Under the pieces are notes generated by a model. That model was given only the letters and a program-made list of their open reading frames with translations. It was not told the DNA's origin and searched no databases. From positions 1 through 49,679 of the forward strand of contig CAZJFH010000037.1 of NCBI GenBank assembly GCA_964545205.1: a stretch of DNA of 49,679 nucleotides, read 5' to 3'. This DNA comes from CAZJFH01 sp964545205 (lineage in GTDB: Bacteria; Pseudomonadota; Alphaproteobacteria; Rhodospirillales; Magnetospirillaceae). Both the position numbers and the translations under genes were made by a program. How positions within the stretch are numbered: the first letter of the stretch is position 1; each line of letters starts with the position of its first letter. Shown here one piece after another: positions 7,643-15,658 of the stretch.

Positions 7643-8728
7643 ATGAGCAAGCGGCTTGGCATCCTCACCAGCGGCGGCGACTGCGCCGGCCTGAACGCGG
7701 CGATCCGGGCGGTGGTCTATCGCGCCGTGCGCGGCTACGGCTGGCAGGTGTTCGGCATCCACGACGGCACGCTGGGCCTGATGAACCGGCCGCTGGACTA
7801 CGAGGAGTTCGACCTCAAGATCTTCACCGGCAACATTCTGCGCATGGGCGGCACCCTTCTGGGCACCACCAACAAGGGCGATCCCTTCGCGTTTCCGATG
7901 CCGGACGGCTCGAAGAAGGACCGGTCGACGGACTTCGTCGAGGGCTTCCGCGAACTGGGGCTCGACGCGCTGATCGTCATCGGCGGCGACGGTTCGATCA
8001 AGATCCTGCGCAAGCTGTGCGCGGCCGGCAAGATTCCGATGGTCGCCATTCCCAAGACCATCGACAACGACGTCCACCTGACCGAGTACTCGATCGGCTT
8101 CACCACCGCCGTCAACGTCGCCGTCGACGCGCTCGACCGCCTGCAGCCGACGGCCGCCAGCCATCATCGCGTGATGGTGCTCGAGCTGATGGGCCGCGAC
8201 GCCGGCCACATCGCGCTGCATGCCGGCATCGCCGGCGGCGCCGACGTCATCCTGATCCCCGAGGTGGGCTACACCCTGAAGGGCGTCGCCGACAAGATCC
8301 ACCAGGTGCAGTCCGAGGGCCGCAACCACGCGCTGGTCGTCGTCGCCGAGGGCGTCAAGACCGAGACCGGCGAGCGCGCGACCCAGGCGCTGTTCGGCGG
8401 CGAGGTCCGGTACGGCGGCATCGGCCAGTACCTGTCGGACAATCTGGGCCGAATGGTCAACGCCGAGACCCGCGTCACCGTGCTCGGCCACGTCCAGCGC
8501 GGCGGCATCCCGGCGATGCGCGACCGCCTGATCGCCTCGGCCTTCGGCGTCCATGCCGTCGACCTGGTGGCGCAGGGCCGGTTCGACCGCATGGTCGCCT
8601 GGCAGGACCGCGGCATCGTCGACGTGCCGCTGCGCGACGTCATCGACGTCTACCGCTGCGTCGACCCCTACGGGCCGCTGGTGATGACGGCGCGGGGGCT
8701 GGGCATCTATTGCGGCGAGTCCGGCTGA
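7643..8728 (+). CDS. 6-phosphofructokinase (PfkA family)
   Basis: Phosphorylates fructose 6-phosphate in glycolysis. The 361-residue protein has the PFK fold: GILTSGGDCAGLNAAIR at the N-terminus, GGDGS at about 114-118, PKTIDND at 137-143, and MGRDAGHIALHAG. In this superfamily the residue after the Asp of GGDxS separates donors: Gly favours ATP and Asp favours pyrophosphate. Here it is Gly (117), while the second marker is Lys (138), as in PPi-type and some ATP-type enzymes. ATP is therefore the likelier donor, but this is inference. GAGGAAA precedes the ATG. Its 3' end overlaps the convergent DUF1622 gene by 22 bases. Confidence 0.92.
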   Translation: MSKRLGILTSGGDCAGLNAAIRAVVYRAVRGYGWQVFGIHDGTLGLMNRPLDYEEFDLKIFTGNILRMGGTLLGTTNKGDPFAFPMPDGSKKDRSTDFVEGFRELGLDALIVIGGDGSIKILRKLCAAGKIPMVAIPKTIDNDVHLTEYSIGFTTAVNVAVDALDRLQPTAASHHRVMVLELMGRDAGHIALHAGIAGGADVILIPEVGYTLKGVADKIHQVQSEGRNHALVVVAEGVKTETGERATQALFGGEVRYGGIGQYLSDNLGRMVNAETRVTVLGHVQRGGIPAMRDRLIASAFGVHAVDLVAQGRFDRMVAWQDRGIVDVPLRDVIDVYRCVDPYGPLVMTARGLGIYCGESG

Positions 8729-9099
8729 CGCCGGGCGTCGCGCCGCCACGGCATCCGGCCCTCGATCTCGACCTGCAGCGAGAAGCTGAGGAAGGTGCGG
8801 ATCGCCACGATCAGCGCCAGCACCGCGAGATTGTCGAGGGTCGGCTCGACCGCCACGGTGCCGATGATGTCGGCGGCGACCAGGAATTCCAGGCCGAGCA
8901 GGATGCCGCGCCCCAGCGTGGTGCGGAAGGCGTGGAAGCTCTGCTCGGCATGCGACCCGCGGTGCAGCCCCCGCGCGAGGACCACCGCCACCGCGGCCAG
9001 GATTCCGAGCACGATCACGGCGACCCCGGCGGCCTCGATCGCCAGGGAGATCCAGTGCAGCGCGGCATCGAACCGCGCATTGACGGGGTGGTCTGACAT
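8707..9099 (-). CDS. DUF1622 family membrane protein
   Basis: A 130-residue integral membrane protein of the DUF1622 family, function unknown. Visible parts are a first membrane helix at about 18-40 (AAGVAVIVLGILAAVAVVL), the conserved segment FRTTLGRGILLGLEFLVAADII, a third hydrophobic stretch NLAVLALIVAIRTFLSFSL, and a basic C-terminus. ATG 9099 is chosen because GAGG precedes it; an upstream in-frame start adds only nine residues. It has an EcfG-like promoter at 9131-9158 and is divergent from an HWE/HisKA_2 kinase, so a stress-related envelope role is possible. Confidence 0.82.
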   Translation of the reverse strand: MSDHPVNARFDAALHWISLAIEAAGVAVIVLGILAAVAVVLARGLHRGSHAEQSFHAFRTTLGRGILLGLEFLVAADIIGTVAVEPTLDNLAVLALIVAIRTFLSFSLQVEIEGRMPWRRDARRQPDSPQ

Positions 9100-9130
9100 C
9101 GGACCTCGCGGCAGTTGGCTCCACATCCCG

Positions 9131-9158
9131 TTTACGCGGCCGCTCGGCAGGCGGTTCC
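9131..9158 (-). promoter_or_regulatory. EcfG-like promoter of the DUF1622 gene
   Basis: On the minus strand GGAAC (9158-9154), 17 bases, then CGTAAA (9136-9131). The -35 matches the EcfG consensus fully, and the -10 differs in one base of CGTT. The start codon is about 32 bases downstream. Weaker than the two perfect sites in this window. Confidence 0.35.
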
Positions 9159-9266
9159 GGGGGCAGGAGGCTAATGCGAACGACCACCGCCGCCCCCTCT
9201 TGTGGCCCGATTGGCACCCGTCCGCCGCGGTGATAGAGAGGGGGCGGGCTTGCCGGGCGAGGCGTC

Positions 9267-10241
9267 ATGCAGCAGCATCTTCGGCGCGTGCTGGACTGGA
9301 GCAGCGAGCAGCCGCTGGTCGTCAAGTACGCCATCGCGAGCGGTTTCGTCTCGGTGGCGGCGCTGTTCCGCTGGCTCATCGACCCGTTCATCGGGCCGTA
9401 CCTGTATCTGACCTTCCTCGGTGCGGTGGTCCTGTGCGCCGCGCTGCTCGACAAGGGCAGCAGCCTGTTCGCCATCGTGCTCAGCGCCTTCGCCGCCATC
9501 TTCTTGTTCACCGATCCGGCGTTCTCGCTGGAACTGGGCCGCGAGGACACGCTGGCGCTGTTCCTTTTCCTGGCCGTCGCCCTGACCAGCGCCGGCATCG
9601 TCGAGGGGCTGCGCCTGCTCGTGCACGACCTGAGCGTCTCGGCGCGGCAGAAGGACGCCCTCGTCAGCGAGCTTCACCACCGTTCGCGCAACAATTTCCA
9701 GCTCCTGCTCGCCCTGGTGGCGATGCAGGGGGTGCGGGCGCGAACCGAGGAGGCCCGCGCGGTGCTGCGCTCGCTGGGCGACCGCATCGGCGGCCTGGGT
9801 CGGCTGCAGGAACTCATCTATGCGCCCGGCACCGGCGACGGCATCGACACCGGCGCGCTGATCGACCGCCTGTGCGGCGCCTTCGCGACCTCGCTGCTGG
9901 TCCATCGGCCGATCGCCATCTCCTGCGCGGCGCAGTCGGTGACGATCTCGCGCGATCTCGCCGCGGTGATCGCCATCGCGCTCAACGAGCTGGTGACCAA
10001 CGCGCTGAAATACGCCTTTCCCGACGGCCGTTCGGGAGCGATCACCATCGCGTTGCGCGCCGAGCCGGGGCAACTGATCGTGGTGGTGGCCGACGACGGC
10101 GCCGGCTGCCCGGTCGCGCCGACCCACGGCACCGGGTTGACGCTGATCACGACGCTGCTCACGCCCTACAAGGGCGAGATCGCGCACGAGCACGCCGCGC
10201 CCGGCTGCCGCGTGCGCCTGCGCATCCCGTTCGAACCCTAA
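9267..10241 (+). CDS. HisKA_2/HWE-type sensor histidine kinase
   Basis: Membrane sensor kinase of 324 residues. The first 115 residues hold about four hydrophobic segments resembling the KdpD-like DUF4118 membrane module. A HisKA_2 dimerisation segment follows with the motif ELHHRSRNNFQ (phospho-accepting His about 138), then a HATPase domain with the N box ALNELVTNALKYAF and the G box DDGAG. In alphaproteobacteria such kinases often feed the PhyR/EcfG general stress response; the EcfG-like promoter of the divergent DUF1622 gene fits that, but the partner is not encoded here. The stop overlaps the convergent ubiX stop by 4 bases. Confidence 0.9.
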   Translation: MQQHLRRVLDWSSEQPLVVKYAIASGFVSVAALFRWLIDPFIGPYLYLTFLGAVVLCAALLDKGSSLFAIVLSAFAAIFLFTDPAFSLELGREDTLALFLFLAVALTSAGIVEGLRLLVHDLSVSARQKDALVSELHHRSRNNFQLLLALVAMQGVRARTEEARAVLRSLGDRIGGLGRLQELIYAPGTGDGIDTGALIDRLCGAFATSLLVHRPIAISCAAQSVTISRDLAAVIAIALNELVTNALKYAFPDGRSGAITIALRAEPGQLIVVVADDGAGCPVAPTHGTGLTLITTLLTPYKGEIAHEHAAPGCRVRLRIPFEP

Positions 10242-10819
10242 CGCTTGCCGACGTCCTCGCCCCAGCGCTTGACGCCGCCGGTGTCGACGCCGAACAGGTC
10301 GAGCACCCGACCGACGCCGTGGTCGACCATTTCAGTCAGGTTCGCGGGGCGGGAGTAGAAGGCCGGCACCGGCGGCGCGATCACCGCGCCGAGTTCGGAC
10401 AATGCCAGCATCGTGCGCAAGTGCCCGGTATGCAACGGCGTTTCCCGGACCATCAGCACCAGCCGGCGGCGCTCCTTCAGCGTCACGTCGGCGGCGCGGC
10501 TGAGCAGGCTCGCGGTTACCCCAGTGGATATCTCGGACATGGTCCGCACCGAACACGGCGCCACCACCATGCCGAGGGTGCGGAACGAGCCCGAAGACGG
10601 CGGCGCCGCGATGTCGCCGTGGGCGTGGACGACGTCGGCGAGCGCGTGGACGTCGGCGACCTTCAGGTCGGTCTCGTGCGCCAGGGTGATTTCGGCCGCG
10701 CGGCTCATGATCAGGTGCGACTCGATGCCGCAGGATTTCAGGGCCGTCAGCATCCGCACGCCCCAGATCACGCCCGAAGCGCCGCTGATGCCCACGACAA
10801 GGCGTTCTCGCGCGATCAT
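10238..10819 (-). CDS. ubiX: Flavin prenyltransferase UbiX
   Basis: Makes prenylated FMN, the cofactor of the UbiD decarboxylase in ubiquinone synthesis. The 193-residue protein has the flavoprotein motif VVGISGASGVIWGVRML, the active-site region APCSVRTMSEISTG, the RRRLVLMVRETPLH segment and the PAFYSRP loop, all family hallmarks. An open frame continues upstream, but ATG 10819 begins the conserved fold and has GGAAGGA close by. Together with COQ9 (3.5 kb) it belongs to ubiquinone synthesis; ubiD is not in the window. Confidence 0.95.
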   Translation of the reverse strand: MIARERLVVGISGASGVIWGVRMLTALKSCGIESHLIMSRAAEITLAHETDLKVADVHALADVVHAHGDIAAPPSSGSFRTLGMVVAPCSVRTMSEISTGVTASLLSRAADVTLKERRRLVLMVRETPLHTGHLRTMLALSELGAVIAPPVPAFYSRPANLTEMVDHGVGRVLDLFGVDTGGVKRWGEDVGKR

Positions 10820-10946
10820 AGGTCCTTCCTCCAGGCCGTCGGCCTTACCACGACCGATGTAGCGATTTCGATAATTTCCATGCTGACAAACGGCCCCCAA
10901 GAGTCATAGTATTTCAATGCGGCTTTCACATGACAGGAGGTCTGAG

Positions 10947-11114
10947 ATGAGCCTTCAGGATCGCTTGGAATCGCTTCGCGTCAAGCATTCCCAGCTGGAA
11001 GAGGCCCTCGAGGAGGAATTCCGCCGACCGTTGCCCGACAGCTATGCGATTGCAGATCTCAAACGCCGTAAGCTCCGCATAAAGGACGAGTTGGAACACA
11101 TCGACACGCACTGA
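10947..11114 (+). CDS. DUF465 small protein
   Basis: A 55-residue charged helical protein of the DUF465 family, function unknown. It reads LQDRLESLRVKHSQLEEALEEE and then DLKRRKLRIKDELEHI, the family's KRRKL...KDE pattern. AGGAGG stands 7 bases before ATG 10947, a strong ribosome-binding site that fixes the start. The gene is followed by two hairpins, the second with a T run, so it is an independent transcription unit. Confidence 0.87.
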   Translation: MSLQDRLESLRVKHSQLEEALEEEFRRPLPDSYAIADLKRRKLRIKDELEHIDTH

Positions 11115-11126
11115 CCCGTTGGGCAC

Positions 11127-11154
11127 CGGTTTCCCGGTACCGACCGGGAAACCG
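11127..11154 (+). repeat. Perfect 12-bp hairpin after the DUF465 gene
   Basis: Arms 11127-11138 and 11143-11154 are perfect reverse complements around a 4-base loop. No T run follows, so it is not itself an intrinsic terminator; it could protect the 3' end of the mRNA ahead of the true terminator at 11171-11191. Confidence 0.6.
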
Positions 11155-11170
11155 ACCCCCGACCGAAACG

Positions 11171-11191
11171 GCGCCGCGAGGCGCTTTTTTT
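11171..11191 (+). terminator. Rho-independent terminator of the DUF465 gene
   Basis: Stem of 5 bp (GCGCC/GGCGC) on a GCGA tetraloop, followed directly by seven T. It separates the DUF465 gene from prpE. Confidence 0.85.
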
Positions 11192-11321
11192 GTGCCCGCA
11201 GGCCGCTGCGGCGGGGCAGTTTCCCTTTGCAATGTCGTGGTATTTCGCACAATCTCCCGCTCCGGGGAGGAATGGGCAAAGCCCCCTCCGAAAGAGTGGC
11301 AAGAAAACAGAGGGGAGTCGG

Positions 11322-13238
11322 ATGAGCAACGCGTATGAACAGGCCTATCAGCGGTCGCTGAGCGATCCCGAAGGGTTCTGGGCCGAAGCCGCCGAAGGCA
11401 TCGACTGGGTCCGCAAGTGGGACAAGGTCCTCGACGATTCCAACAAGCCGTTCTACCGTTGGTTTGTCGGCGCCCAGTGCAACACCTGCTACAACGCGCT
11501 GGACCGCCATGTCGAGCGCGGCCGCGCCGACCAGGCGGCGCTGATCTACGACAGCCCGGTCACCGGCACCGTCCGTTCCTACACCTACCGCGAGCTGCGC
11601 GACACGGTCGCCAAGCTGGCCGGCGTGCTGAAGGCGAACGGCGTCGCCAAGGGCGATCGCGTCATCGTCTACATGCCGATGGTGCCCGAGGCGGTGATGG
11701 CGATGCTGGCCTGCGCGCGCATCGGCGCCGTGCATTCGGTGGTGTTCGGCGGCTTCGCCTCGAGCGAGCTGGCGACCCGCATCGACCACGCCAAGCCGAA
11801 GATGATCCTCTCGGCCTCGTGCGGCATCGAGGTCAACCGCGTCATTCCCTACAAGCCGCTGCTCGACGCCGCCATCGAGGGCGCCAGTCACAAGCCCGAG
11901 AAGTGCGTGATCCTGGCCCGCCCGCAGGCCGAGGCCAAGCTGATCCCCGGCCGCGACCTCGACTGGGCCGAGGCGGTCGCCGCCGCCGCGCCGGCCGAGT
12001 GCGTCACCGTCGCCGCCACCGATCCGCTCTACATCCTCTACACCTCGGGCACCACCGGCCAGCCCAAGGGCGTCGTGCGCGACAACGGCGGCCACATGGT
12101 GGCGCTGAACTGGAGCATGAAGGCGATCTACAACGCCCAGCCCGGCGAGGTCTACTGGGCGGCGTCGGACGTCGGCTGGGTCGTCGGCCACTCCTACATC
12201 GTCTACGGGCCGCTGCTGAACGGCAACACCACGGTCGTCTACGAGGGCAAGCCGGTCGGCACCCCCGACGCCGGCGCCTTCTGGCGCGTGATCAGCCAGC
12301 ACAAGATCGCGACCCTGTTCACGGCGCCGACCGCCTTCCGCGCCATCAAGGGCGCCGATCCCAAGGCCGAGTTCCTGAAGAAGTACGACATGTCGCATTT
12401 CCGGGCGCTGTTCCTGGCCGGCGAGCGCTCGGACCCCGACACCATCAACTGGGCGCGCGAGAACCTGGGCACGCCGGTGATCGATCACTGGTGGCAGACC
12501 GAGACCGGCTGGTCGATCGCCGCCAACTGCCTCGGCCTGCACGAATTCCCGATCAAGCCGGGCTCGCCGACCAAGGCGGCGCCGGGCTGGGACCTGCAGG
12601 TGCTCGACGAGTCCCACAACCGGGCCAAGCCCGGCCAGGTCGGCGCCCTGGTCGTCAAGCTGCCGCTGCCGCCCGGCACCCTGGTCACCCTGTACGAGGC
12701 CGACCAGCGCTATCTCGACAGCTACCTGGCCGAGTATCCCGGCTACTACAAGACCGCCGACGCCGGCTTCATCGACGAGGAAGGCTACGTCTACGTGATG
12801 GCGCGCACCGACGACATCATCAACGTCGCCGGCCACCGCCTGTCGACCGGCCAGATGGAAGAGGTGCTGGCCAGCCACAAGGACGTCGCCGAATGCGCGG
12901 TGATCGGCGTCGCCGACCAGCTCAAGGGCCAGGTGCCGCTGGGCTTCGTCGTGCTCAAGGCCGGCGTCGACCGCCCGCACGCCGAGATCGTCAAGGAGGT
13001 CGTCGCCCTGGTGCGCGAGAAGATCGGCCCGGTGGCGGCGTTCAAGACCTGCACCGTGGTCAAGCGCCTGCCCAAGACCCGCTCGGGCAAGATCCTGCGC
13101 GGCACGATGCAGAAGATCGCCGACGCCGAAGAGTACAAGATGCCCGCCACCATCGACGATCCCGCCATCCTGGAGGAGATCGACGAGGCCCTGACCGGCA
13201 TCGGCTACGCCCACGCCAAGCAGCCGGCGAAGGCGTAA
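11322..13238 (+). CDS. prpE: Propionyl-CoA synthetase
   Basis: AMP-forming acyl-CoA synthetase that activates propionate (and probably acetate) to the CoA ester in the cytoplasm. The 638-residue protein has the adenylate-forming motif YTSGTTGQPKGVVRDNGGH, where the VVRDNGGH ending is typical of PrpE rather than acetyl-CoA synthetase. It also has WWQTETGW, the hinge YKTADAGFIDEEGY and the C-terminal RSGKILRG with catalytic Lys 590, a known acetylation-control site in the family. ATG 11322 follows GGGGAG. No prpBCD genes lie nearby, so propionyl-CoA more likely enters the methylmalonyl-CoA route; that is inference. Confidence 0.93.
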   Translation: MSNAYEQAYQRSLSDPEGFWAEAAEGIDWVRKWDKVLDDSNKPFYRWFVGAQCNTCYNALDRHVERGRADQAALIYDSPVTGTVRSYTYRELRDTVAKLAGVLKANGVAKGDRVIVYMPMVPEAVMAMLACARIGAVHSVVFGGFASSELATRIDHAKPKMILSASCGIEVNRVIPYKPLLDAAIEGASHKPEKCVILARPQAEAKLIPGRDLDWAEAVAAAAPAECVTVAATDPLYILYTSGTTGQPKGVVRDNGGHMVALNWSMKAIYNAQPGEVYWAASDVGWVVGHSYIVYGPLLNGNTTVVYEGKPVGTPDAGAFWRVISQHKIATLFTAPTAFRAIKGADPKAEFLKKYDMSHFRALFLAGERSDPDTINWARENLGTPVIDHWWQTETGWSIAANCLGLHEFPIKPGSPTKAAPGWDLQVLDESHNRAKPGQVGALVVKLPLPPGTLVTLYEADQRYLDSYLAEYPGYYKTADAGFIDEEGYVYVMARTDDIINVAGHRLSTGQMEEVLASHKDVAECAVIGVADQLKGQVPLGFVVLKAGVDRPHAEIVKEVVALVREKIGPVAAFKTCTVVKRLPKTRSGKILRGTMQKIADAEEYKMPATIDDPAILEEIDEALTGIGYAHAKQPAKA

Positions 13239-13247
13239 GGTCTGTTC

Positions 13248-13362
13248 GCCCTCTCCCTCGAGGGGAGAGGGCCCGCGAAGCGGGGAGGGTGAGGGAGATT
13301 TCGCCGCCGCGCAGGCGACGAACACGCCCTCACCCCGGCCCTCTCCCCCGTGGGGGAGAGGG
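13248..13362. repeat. Pair of GC-rich palindromes (CCCTCTCCC type)
   Basis: Two hairpins in the gap between the convergent prpE and DUF3618 genes: arms 13248-13257/13263-13272 and 13339-13349/13352-13362. Both have the pattern CCCTCTCCC...GGGAGAGGG flanked by CCTCACCC or GGGTGAGGG. The same type recurs at 27532-27558 and 35354-35430, so this is a dispersed palindromic repeat family. It may act as a bidirectional transcript end. Confidence 0.8.
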
Positions 13363-13373
13363 GGATTCCGGCG

Positions 13374-13919
13374 TTACGGCGTCGGGCGGCGGTCGTTGGC
13401 GATCGGCTGGCCGTCGGGGCCGAGCACGGTCGGCACCGTGCGGTCCGGGTCCCATTCGGTTTCGCCGTTGCCGCTTTCGAATGCCTCGGCGCTGTCGCGC
13501 GCCGACTTGCCGGCGTGGCGCTGGCCGACCAGGTCCTCGGGCACATGCGCGCGGCCCGAGCCGCCGTCCTCGACATGGACGTGATGGGAGTCGCGGTCGC
13601 GGCGGCCGTCGGTCGCCACGCGGCGGCGGGCCTGGACGCGCTCGACGGTGTGGCGGGCGCGGCGCGCCTGCAGGCCGTCCAGCATCATCCAGCCGATGCC
13701 GACCGCCGTCAGCATCAGCGGAATCGGATTGGAAATCACCGATGCGCGCAGGTTGCGCACCATCTCCTGCCCGGTCGGGCTGTCGCGGAAGAAGGTGGTG
13801 GCGTCCTGGATCATGCGCTCGGGCGTCAGGCGCTGCTCGATGTCGCGCAGCACGTGGTCGGCGTGGGCGCGGGTCTCGTCGATCTCGCGCTCGATGTCTG
13901 CGGCGGTTCGGTTTGCCAT
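13374..13919 (-). CDS. DUF3618 domain protein
   Basis: A 181-residue protein with a DUF3618 domain at the N-terminus: IEREIDETRAHADHVLRDIEQRLTPE, then a membrane helix at about 70-90 (NPIPLMLTAVGIGWMML). The C-terminal half is hydrophilic, disordered and charged. Family members sit in the envelope and their function is unknown. ATG 13919 has AGAGG upstream. The gene follows the holin-like gene directly (2-base gap), a pairing often seen in alphaproteobacteria, so the two probably act together at the membrane. Confidence 0.83.
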   Translation of the reverse strand: MANRTAADIEREIDETRAHADHVLRDIEQRLTPERMIQDATTFFRDSPTGQEMVRNLRASVISNPIPLMLTAVGIGWMMLDGLQARRARHTVERVQARRRVATDGRRDRDSHHVHVEDGGSGRAHVPEDLVGQRHAGKSARDSAEAFESGNGETEWDPDRTVPTVLGPDGQPIANDRRPTP

Positions 13920-13921
13920 GA

Positions 13922-14314
13922 TCAACCTCTGGAGACGTGGTGGCGGGCCATGTCGACGTCCTCGCGCACCGTGCGGATCGTGCGCTCCGGCGCCAGGTTG
14001 CCGGCCCTGGTCTTGCTGCGGCCGGCCATCAGCATGATCAGGCCGAGGAAGCTCGCCGCGGCGCCGACGATCAGCGCCGCCGCCCAGGCCGGCATGATCG
14101 CGGCGAGCGCCAGGGTCGCGGCCAGCAGCAGGAACAGCAGTCCGGCGAAGGCGATCACGCCGCCGGCCGCCATCGATACGGCGCCCCGCGTGACCTGCGA
14201 GACCTTCTCGCCGGTCTCGGTGCGGACCAGCTCGAACTCCTTGCGCACCAGCGCCGACATGTCGTGCATCAAAGTCGAGAACAGGTGCGCCATGGACTCG
14301 TTTCGCTCGGGCAT
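13922..14314 (-). CDS. Phage holin family (DUF1469-like) membrane protein
   Basis: A 130-residue protein with an amphipathic N-terminal helix (LFSTLMHDMSALVRKEFELVR), two adjacent membrane helices at about 48-70 and 75-97, and a basic C-terminal tail. This is the Phage_holin_3_6/DUF1469 pattern. Despite the family name, chromosomal members of this type are not lysis genes; they occur with DUF3618 proteins, as here. First gene of the two-gene minus-strand unit. No phage genes accompany it. Confidence 0.82.
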   Translation of the reverse strand: MPERNESMAHLFSTLMHDMSALVRKEFELVRTETGEKVSQVTRGAVSMAAGGVIAFAGLLFLLLAATLALAAIMPAWAAALIVGAAASFLGLIMLMAGRSKTRAGNLAPERTIRTVREDVDMARHHVSRG

Positions 14315-14487
14315 CTTCGCTCCTTTCGTCAGTGCGCGTGCCTTTGGTGAACAGGCGAAACCTCGTCCGGTGCGCTTGCGCCTCCCTTTCGGCGACGCCC
14401 CATCCGATCGCGCGCCGCCGTGTGACGGCCATCACCGACCTTCGGGGTCGGGCATGGCATCATGACCATGGATCGGAGGACATGGTC

Positions 14488-14841
14488 ATGCGCAACATCG
14501 GTGGACTGCTTCTGGTGCTCGGGATCGCTCAGGCGACGTTCCAGGTGTGGCTGCTGGTTTCCAACGGCTACTGGTCGGGCTTCACCAACGCCGACATCAT
14601 GACCGAGCTGGGCCTGCGGACCAGCTACTACACGCCCTATCCGGCCCTGAACCAGAGCCTGAGCTGGCTGCTCGGCCGCGAGTTCAGCTTCACGATGATC
14701 GTGCTGGGCGCGCTGACCTCGCTGTGGGTGCCGGCGAGCCGCGTCTACGACGCCTTCCAGTCGGCGCGGACCATGCGCAAGCTCGGGCGCGACGCCGCCG
14801 GCCGCGACCCCTTCGCCGACCCGCTCGCCACCCACCGCTGA
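14488..14841 (+). CDS. Small membrane protein of unknown function
   Basis: A 117-residue protein not assigned to a named family. It opens with a hydrophobic helix (IGGLLLVLGIAQATFQVWLLV, residues about 4-24), has a polar middle with several Tyr and Thr, a second hydrophobic helix at about 65-85 (FTMIVLGALTSLWVPAS), and a basic C-terminus. ATG 14488 is chosen over ATG 14482 because CGGAGGA at 14474-14480 is then 7 bases away. It is divergent from the holin-like/DUF3618 unit and convergent with trcR across a terminator. Confidence 0.7.
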   Translation: MRNIGGLLLVLGIAQATFQVWLLVSNGYWSGFTNADIMTELGLRTSYYTPYPALNQSLSWLLGREFSFTMIVLGALTSLWVPASRVYDAFQSARTMRKLGRDAAGRDPFADPLATHR

Positions 14842-14915
14842 CACGTTTTCGGGCCGGCGGCGCGGGCGAGGACGCCCGCGCTCCCAGGGCAGCCGAGCGC
14901 CGGGAAACGCCGGAC

Positions 14916-14946
14916 AAAAAAACGCCGCCCGACCGGGCGGCGTTTT
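14916..14946 (-). terminator. Intrinsic terminator between convergent genes, mainly for trcR
   Basis: A 10-bp perfect stem (14921-14930/14935-14944) with a 4-base loop. On the minus strand it is followed by seven T; on the plus strand by four. It therefore ends trcR transcripts efficiently and may also stop transcripts of the plus-strand membrane gene. Confidence 0.92.
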
Positions 14947-14970
14947 CGCCTTGCCGGATTGCCGCGTCGG

Positions 14971-15540
14971 TCAGTCGTGCGCCGGTTCCTCGCCGCCATA
15001 GGCCGGCGGGGTCGGCGCGCCGCCGGGACGGCGCGGCGCCAGGGCGACCGCCTTCTCGAGGTCGGCCTCGGTGCACAGCCCCAGGGTCACCGGGTTGCGC
15101 GGCTTGATGTTGGGGGCGTTCCAGTGCGTCTTGTCGCGCACCGCCTGGATGGTGTTCTTGGTGGTGCCGATCAGCTTGCCGATCTGGGCGTCGGTCAGCT
15201 CGGGATGGTGCTTGAGCAGCCAGGCGATGGCGTCGGGCCGGTCCTGGCGCTTCGACACCGGCGTGTAGCGCGCGCCCTTGGGCTTGTCGCGCACCAGCTC
15301 GTTGACGTTGATGCGCAGGCTGGCGTTCTGGTCCTTCTCGCAGCGCTCGATCTCTTCCTTGGTGAGCTGGCCGTTGGCGACCGGGTCGAGCCCGACGATG
15401 CCGGTCGCCACCTCGCCGTCGGCGATGGCCTGGACCTCGAGCTCATGCATGCCGCAGAACTCGGCGATCTGCTCGAAGCTGAGCGTGGAATTCTCGACCA
15501 GCCAGACGGCGGTCGCCTTCGGCATGAGCGGCAAGGCCAT
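14971..15540 (-). CDS. trcR: Cell-cycle transcriptional regulator TrcR (DUF1013)
   Basis: A 189-residue DNA-binding regulator of the DUF1013/TrcR family, which is confined to alphaproteobacteria. The sequence MPKATAVWLVENSTLSFEQIAEFCGMHELEVQ contains one helix-turn-helix-like unit. A second lies in LTDAQIGKLIGTTKNTIQAVRD, followed by the conserved HWNAPNIKPRNPVTLGLC. The start is fixed by AGGAGG 6 bases before ATG 15540. The C-terminus is Pro/Gly-rich and probably disordered. The gene is followed by a strong terminator and is probably transcribed alone. Confidence 0.92.
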   Translation of the reverse strand: MALPLMPKATAVWLVENSTLSFEQIAEFCGMHELEVQAIADGEVATGIVGLDPVANGQLTKEEIERCEKDQNASLRINVNELVRDKPKGARYTPVSKRQDRPDAIAWLLKHHPELTDAQIGKLIGTTKNTIQAVRDKTHWNAPNIKPRNPVTLGLCTEADLEKAVALAPRRPGGAPTPPAYGGEEPAHD

Positions 15541-15658
15541 GTGTCCTCCTTCTCGTTCTTCGGCTTTGCGTGATCGCGCCCCCGGGATCGGGGCGGCGCC
15601 GTTGCGGCGGCGTGCGCTACGGGCGATGTGTTGGTTATGCCCGACGTTCGCGCACAGG

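Noticed and set aside
13248..13362. CRISPR-like array
   Set aside because: Only two hairpins with differing loops and no regular spacers; they are palindromic repeats.
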